From Candidatus Solincola jinzensis (GTDB lineage: Bacteria; Actinomycetota; Geothermincolia; Geothermincolales; RBG-13-55-18), in assembly GCA_015711875.1 (NCBI GenBank), contig JACVJG010000181.1, positions 1-6,437 on the forward strand: 6,437 bases of DNA. The letters are read 5' to 3'. Below the pieces are notes generated by a model, which worked only from the letters and a program-made list of their open reading frames with translations, did no database searches and was not told the DNA's origin. Position numbers and translations under genes: made by a program. Shown in pieces: positions 5,795 to 6,437 of the stretch; the first letter of the stretch is position 1, and every line of letters begins with the position of its first letter.

Positions 5795-5883
5795 TCGCGC
5801 CATCAAAATATCCCTTGGAAACAGAGCGACCACCATGCCATCCTTTTCTCAGAGGAACAACTGAGAGACAAAGGAGAAGCACG

Positions 5884-6012
5884 ATGGCCAATACTAAAAT
5901 GGACCTGTTGGAGTGGTTGCGCAAGCAGCTGGAGGAGGCGGCAAGGCAACCTCCCTTCCCCGATGAGCCTACCTTGAGCCGCCATATCATCCCGATCGCG
6001 CTTAGGCTATAA
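5884..6012 (+). pseudogene. 42-codon ORF, probable N-terminal remnant of an IS256-family transposase
   Basis: The ATG at 5884 follows an excellent ribosome site, AAGGAG (5871-5876), 7 bases upstream. The first 19 residues, with KMDLLEWLRKQLEEA at 5-19, resemble the N-terminus of IS256/Mutator-type transposases, which in many actinobacterial and clostridial elements opens with a DLLEWLRKQ-like helix followed by LLREMV. Here the similarity stops after EEA; the remaining 23 residues (ARQPPFPDEP onwards) match nothing I know and the frame ends at TAA 6010-6012. A full transposase has about 400 residues, so almost all is missing. I read this as a deletion remnant whose leader and start survive. 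The family call is from memory; a genuine small protein with an amphipathic helix is the alternative. Confidence 0.5.
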
Positions 6013-6013
6013 T
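6008..6013 (+). promoter_or_regulatory. Candidate -10 box TATAAT before the MBL-fold gene
   Basis: Perfect TATAAT overlapping the stop codon of the preceding small ORF. No extended TG and no convincing -35 at 16-18 bases (TTGAGC at 5974-5979 is 28 bases away). Transcription would begin near 6020, giving a leader of only some 7-13 bases. The match may be chance, in which case the hydrolase gene would be read from a promoter further upstream. Confidence 0.3.
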
Positions 6014-6026
6014 CTCAACGGGAGTG

Positions 6027-6437
6027 ATGCTGTTGGATCCTTTCAAGATATGTGAAGGCATCTTCCAAGTAGGAGGCCCCGACCTGACCTCTCCGGAAGA
6101 TTGCTGCGTTTACCTGGTGGACCTGGGATACCCCTTGCTCATAGATACGGGGGCTGGCAGATCGCCGCGCAAGCTGGTAGCCAACCTGGAGAGATTGGGT
6201 TATTCCCCGCATGACCTCAAGCTTGCGGTCCTCACCCACTGCCATATAGACCATGTGGGGGGAGCTCCATTCCTCTCAGAGAAGTTCGGTGTGCCACTGG
6301 CCATCCACGAACTTGACGCACCAGCCGTGGAGGAGGCCGACGAGCGCCGCACTGCCGCCAGCTGGTATGGCGTCAAGCTTACCCCCTTAACGATAAAAAC
6401 CCGTCTGAAAGGCGAGGATGGCGTCATCGAGGGAGGC
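6027..6437 (+). CDS. Metallo-beta-lactamase-fold hydrolase, 3'-truncated by window edge
   Basis: 137 codons of an MBL-fold protein running off the right edge. After a first strand (FKICEGIFQVGGPDLTSPEDCC) and LLIDTGAG at 37-44, the zinc-binding signature H71-C-H73-I-D75-H76 appears in LTHCHIDHVGGA, followed by HELDAPAVEEAD at 94-105 and TAASWYG at 109-115. This is the general hydrolase subgroup near glyoxalase II-like and beta-lactamase-like proteins; the substrate cannot be told from the sequence, and the later metal ligands lie outside the window. The start is ambiguous: ATG at 6027 has GGGAG (6020-6024) only 2 bases away, whereas the in-frame TTG at 6033 is 8 bases from it and gives the family-like MDPFKI start. 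The protein is cytoplasmic with no signal peptide. Confidence 0.9.
   Translation, partial: MLLDPFKICEGIFQVGGPDLTSPEDCCVYLVDLGYPLLIDTGAGRSPRKLVANLERLGYSPHDLKLAVLTHCHIDHVGGAPFLSEKFGVPLAIHELDAPAVEEADERRTAASWYGVKLTPLTIKTRLKGEDGVIEGG

Larger units (their letters stand above)
5433..5883. other. Gene-free region rich in inverted repeats
   Basis: About 450 bases (510 counting from the yjbQ start) with no supported gene; frames crossing it have low-complexity or unrecognisable translations. It holds a small dyad ACGGA-c-TCCGT (5456-5466), a block of alternating GAGAG/CTCTC tracts (5490-5586), a 9-base direct repeat (5476-5484, 5596-5604), and three longer hairpins (5620-5642, 5660-5700, 5752-5794). 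Composition is less GC-rich than the flanking genes in 5490-5590. The right part, up to the ribosome site at 5871-5876, may be the leader or left end of the degraded insertion sequence that follows. Confidence 0.6.

Noticed and set aside
5752..5800. rRNA fragment suggested by AATTCCTTG, a string also found in 23S rRNA
   Set aside because: Only about nine bases agree; the flanking sequence does not follow 23S rRNA.
5588..5990. Minus-strand open frames of 82 and 89 codons across the repeat-rich region
   Set aside because: No good ribosome sites, they cross the inverted repeats, and no protein family is recognisable.
1..6437. CRISPR array, tRNA gene or defence system
   Set aside because: No regularly spaced repeats, no tRNA cloverleaf recognised and no defence-associated protein motifs in any real gene of the window.

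Overview
The window is GC-rich bacterial chromosomal DNA with tightly packed genes on both strands. It holds two genes of the aspartate amino-acid family (hom and lysA), a YjbQ-family gene, an HPS-RraA fusion, a degenerate PP2C-like gene, an apparent transposase remnant and the start of a metallo-beta-lactamase-fold hydrolase. Frequent ATA and AGG codons within GC-rich genes, the archaeal-flavoured YjbQ sequence and the HPS-RraA fusion would fit a deep-branching actinobacterial, Moorella-like or related anaerobic or thermophilic lineage. That is inference: no rRNA or other decisive marker is present.

Layout. 1-1109 (minus) is the N-terminal 369 codons of homoserine dehydrogenase, cut by the window edge just inside its ACT domain. 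1110-1464 is a divergent intergenic region with a candidate hom promoter, two hairpins or dyads, and a strong extended -10 promoter for the plus-strand gene. 1465-2760 (plus) is a 431-residue fusion of a hexulose-6-phosphate synthase-type barrel to an RraA/HMG-aldolase-type domain, probably read from a leaderless mRNA. 2762-3580 (minus) converges on it with one base between stops; it resembles PP2C phosphatases but lacks their metal-binding aspartates, and its 5' end is out of frame with the best upstream start. 3684-4931 (minus) is lysA and 4953-5372 (minus) is yjbQ; 21 bases separate them and yjbQ probably leads the unit.

5373-5883 has no convincing gene but is rich in inverted repeats. 5884-6012 (plus) is a 42-codon ORF with a strong Shine-Dalgarno whose first residues look like the N-terminus of an IS256-family transposase. 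6027-6437 (plus) is the 5' part of an MBL-fold hydrolase gene that runs off the window.

How the genes fit together: Hom and LysA draw on the same aspartate-semialdehyde branch point (threonine/methionine versus lysine). Their two candidate promoters share a nearly identical 14-base element next to an AGGAG...CTCCT dyad, which suggests common control. The fusion and the pseudo-PP2C gene are inserted between these two biosynthetic loci and have no evident pathway link to them. The most interesting points are the leaderless HPS-RraA fusion without a visible isomerase partner, the pseudophosphatase with a one-base frame problem at its start, and the shared promoter element.
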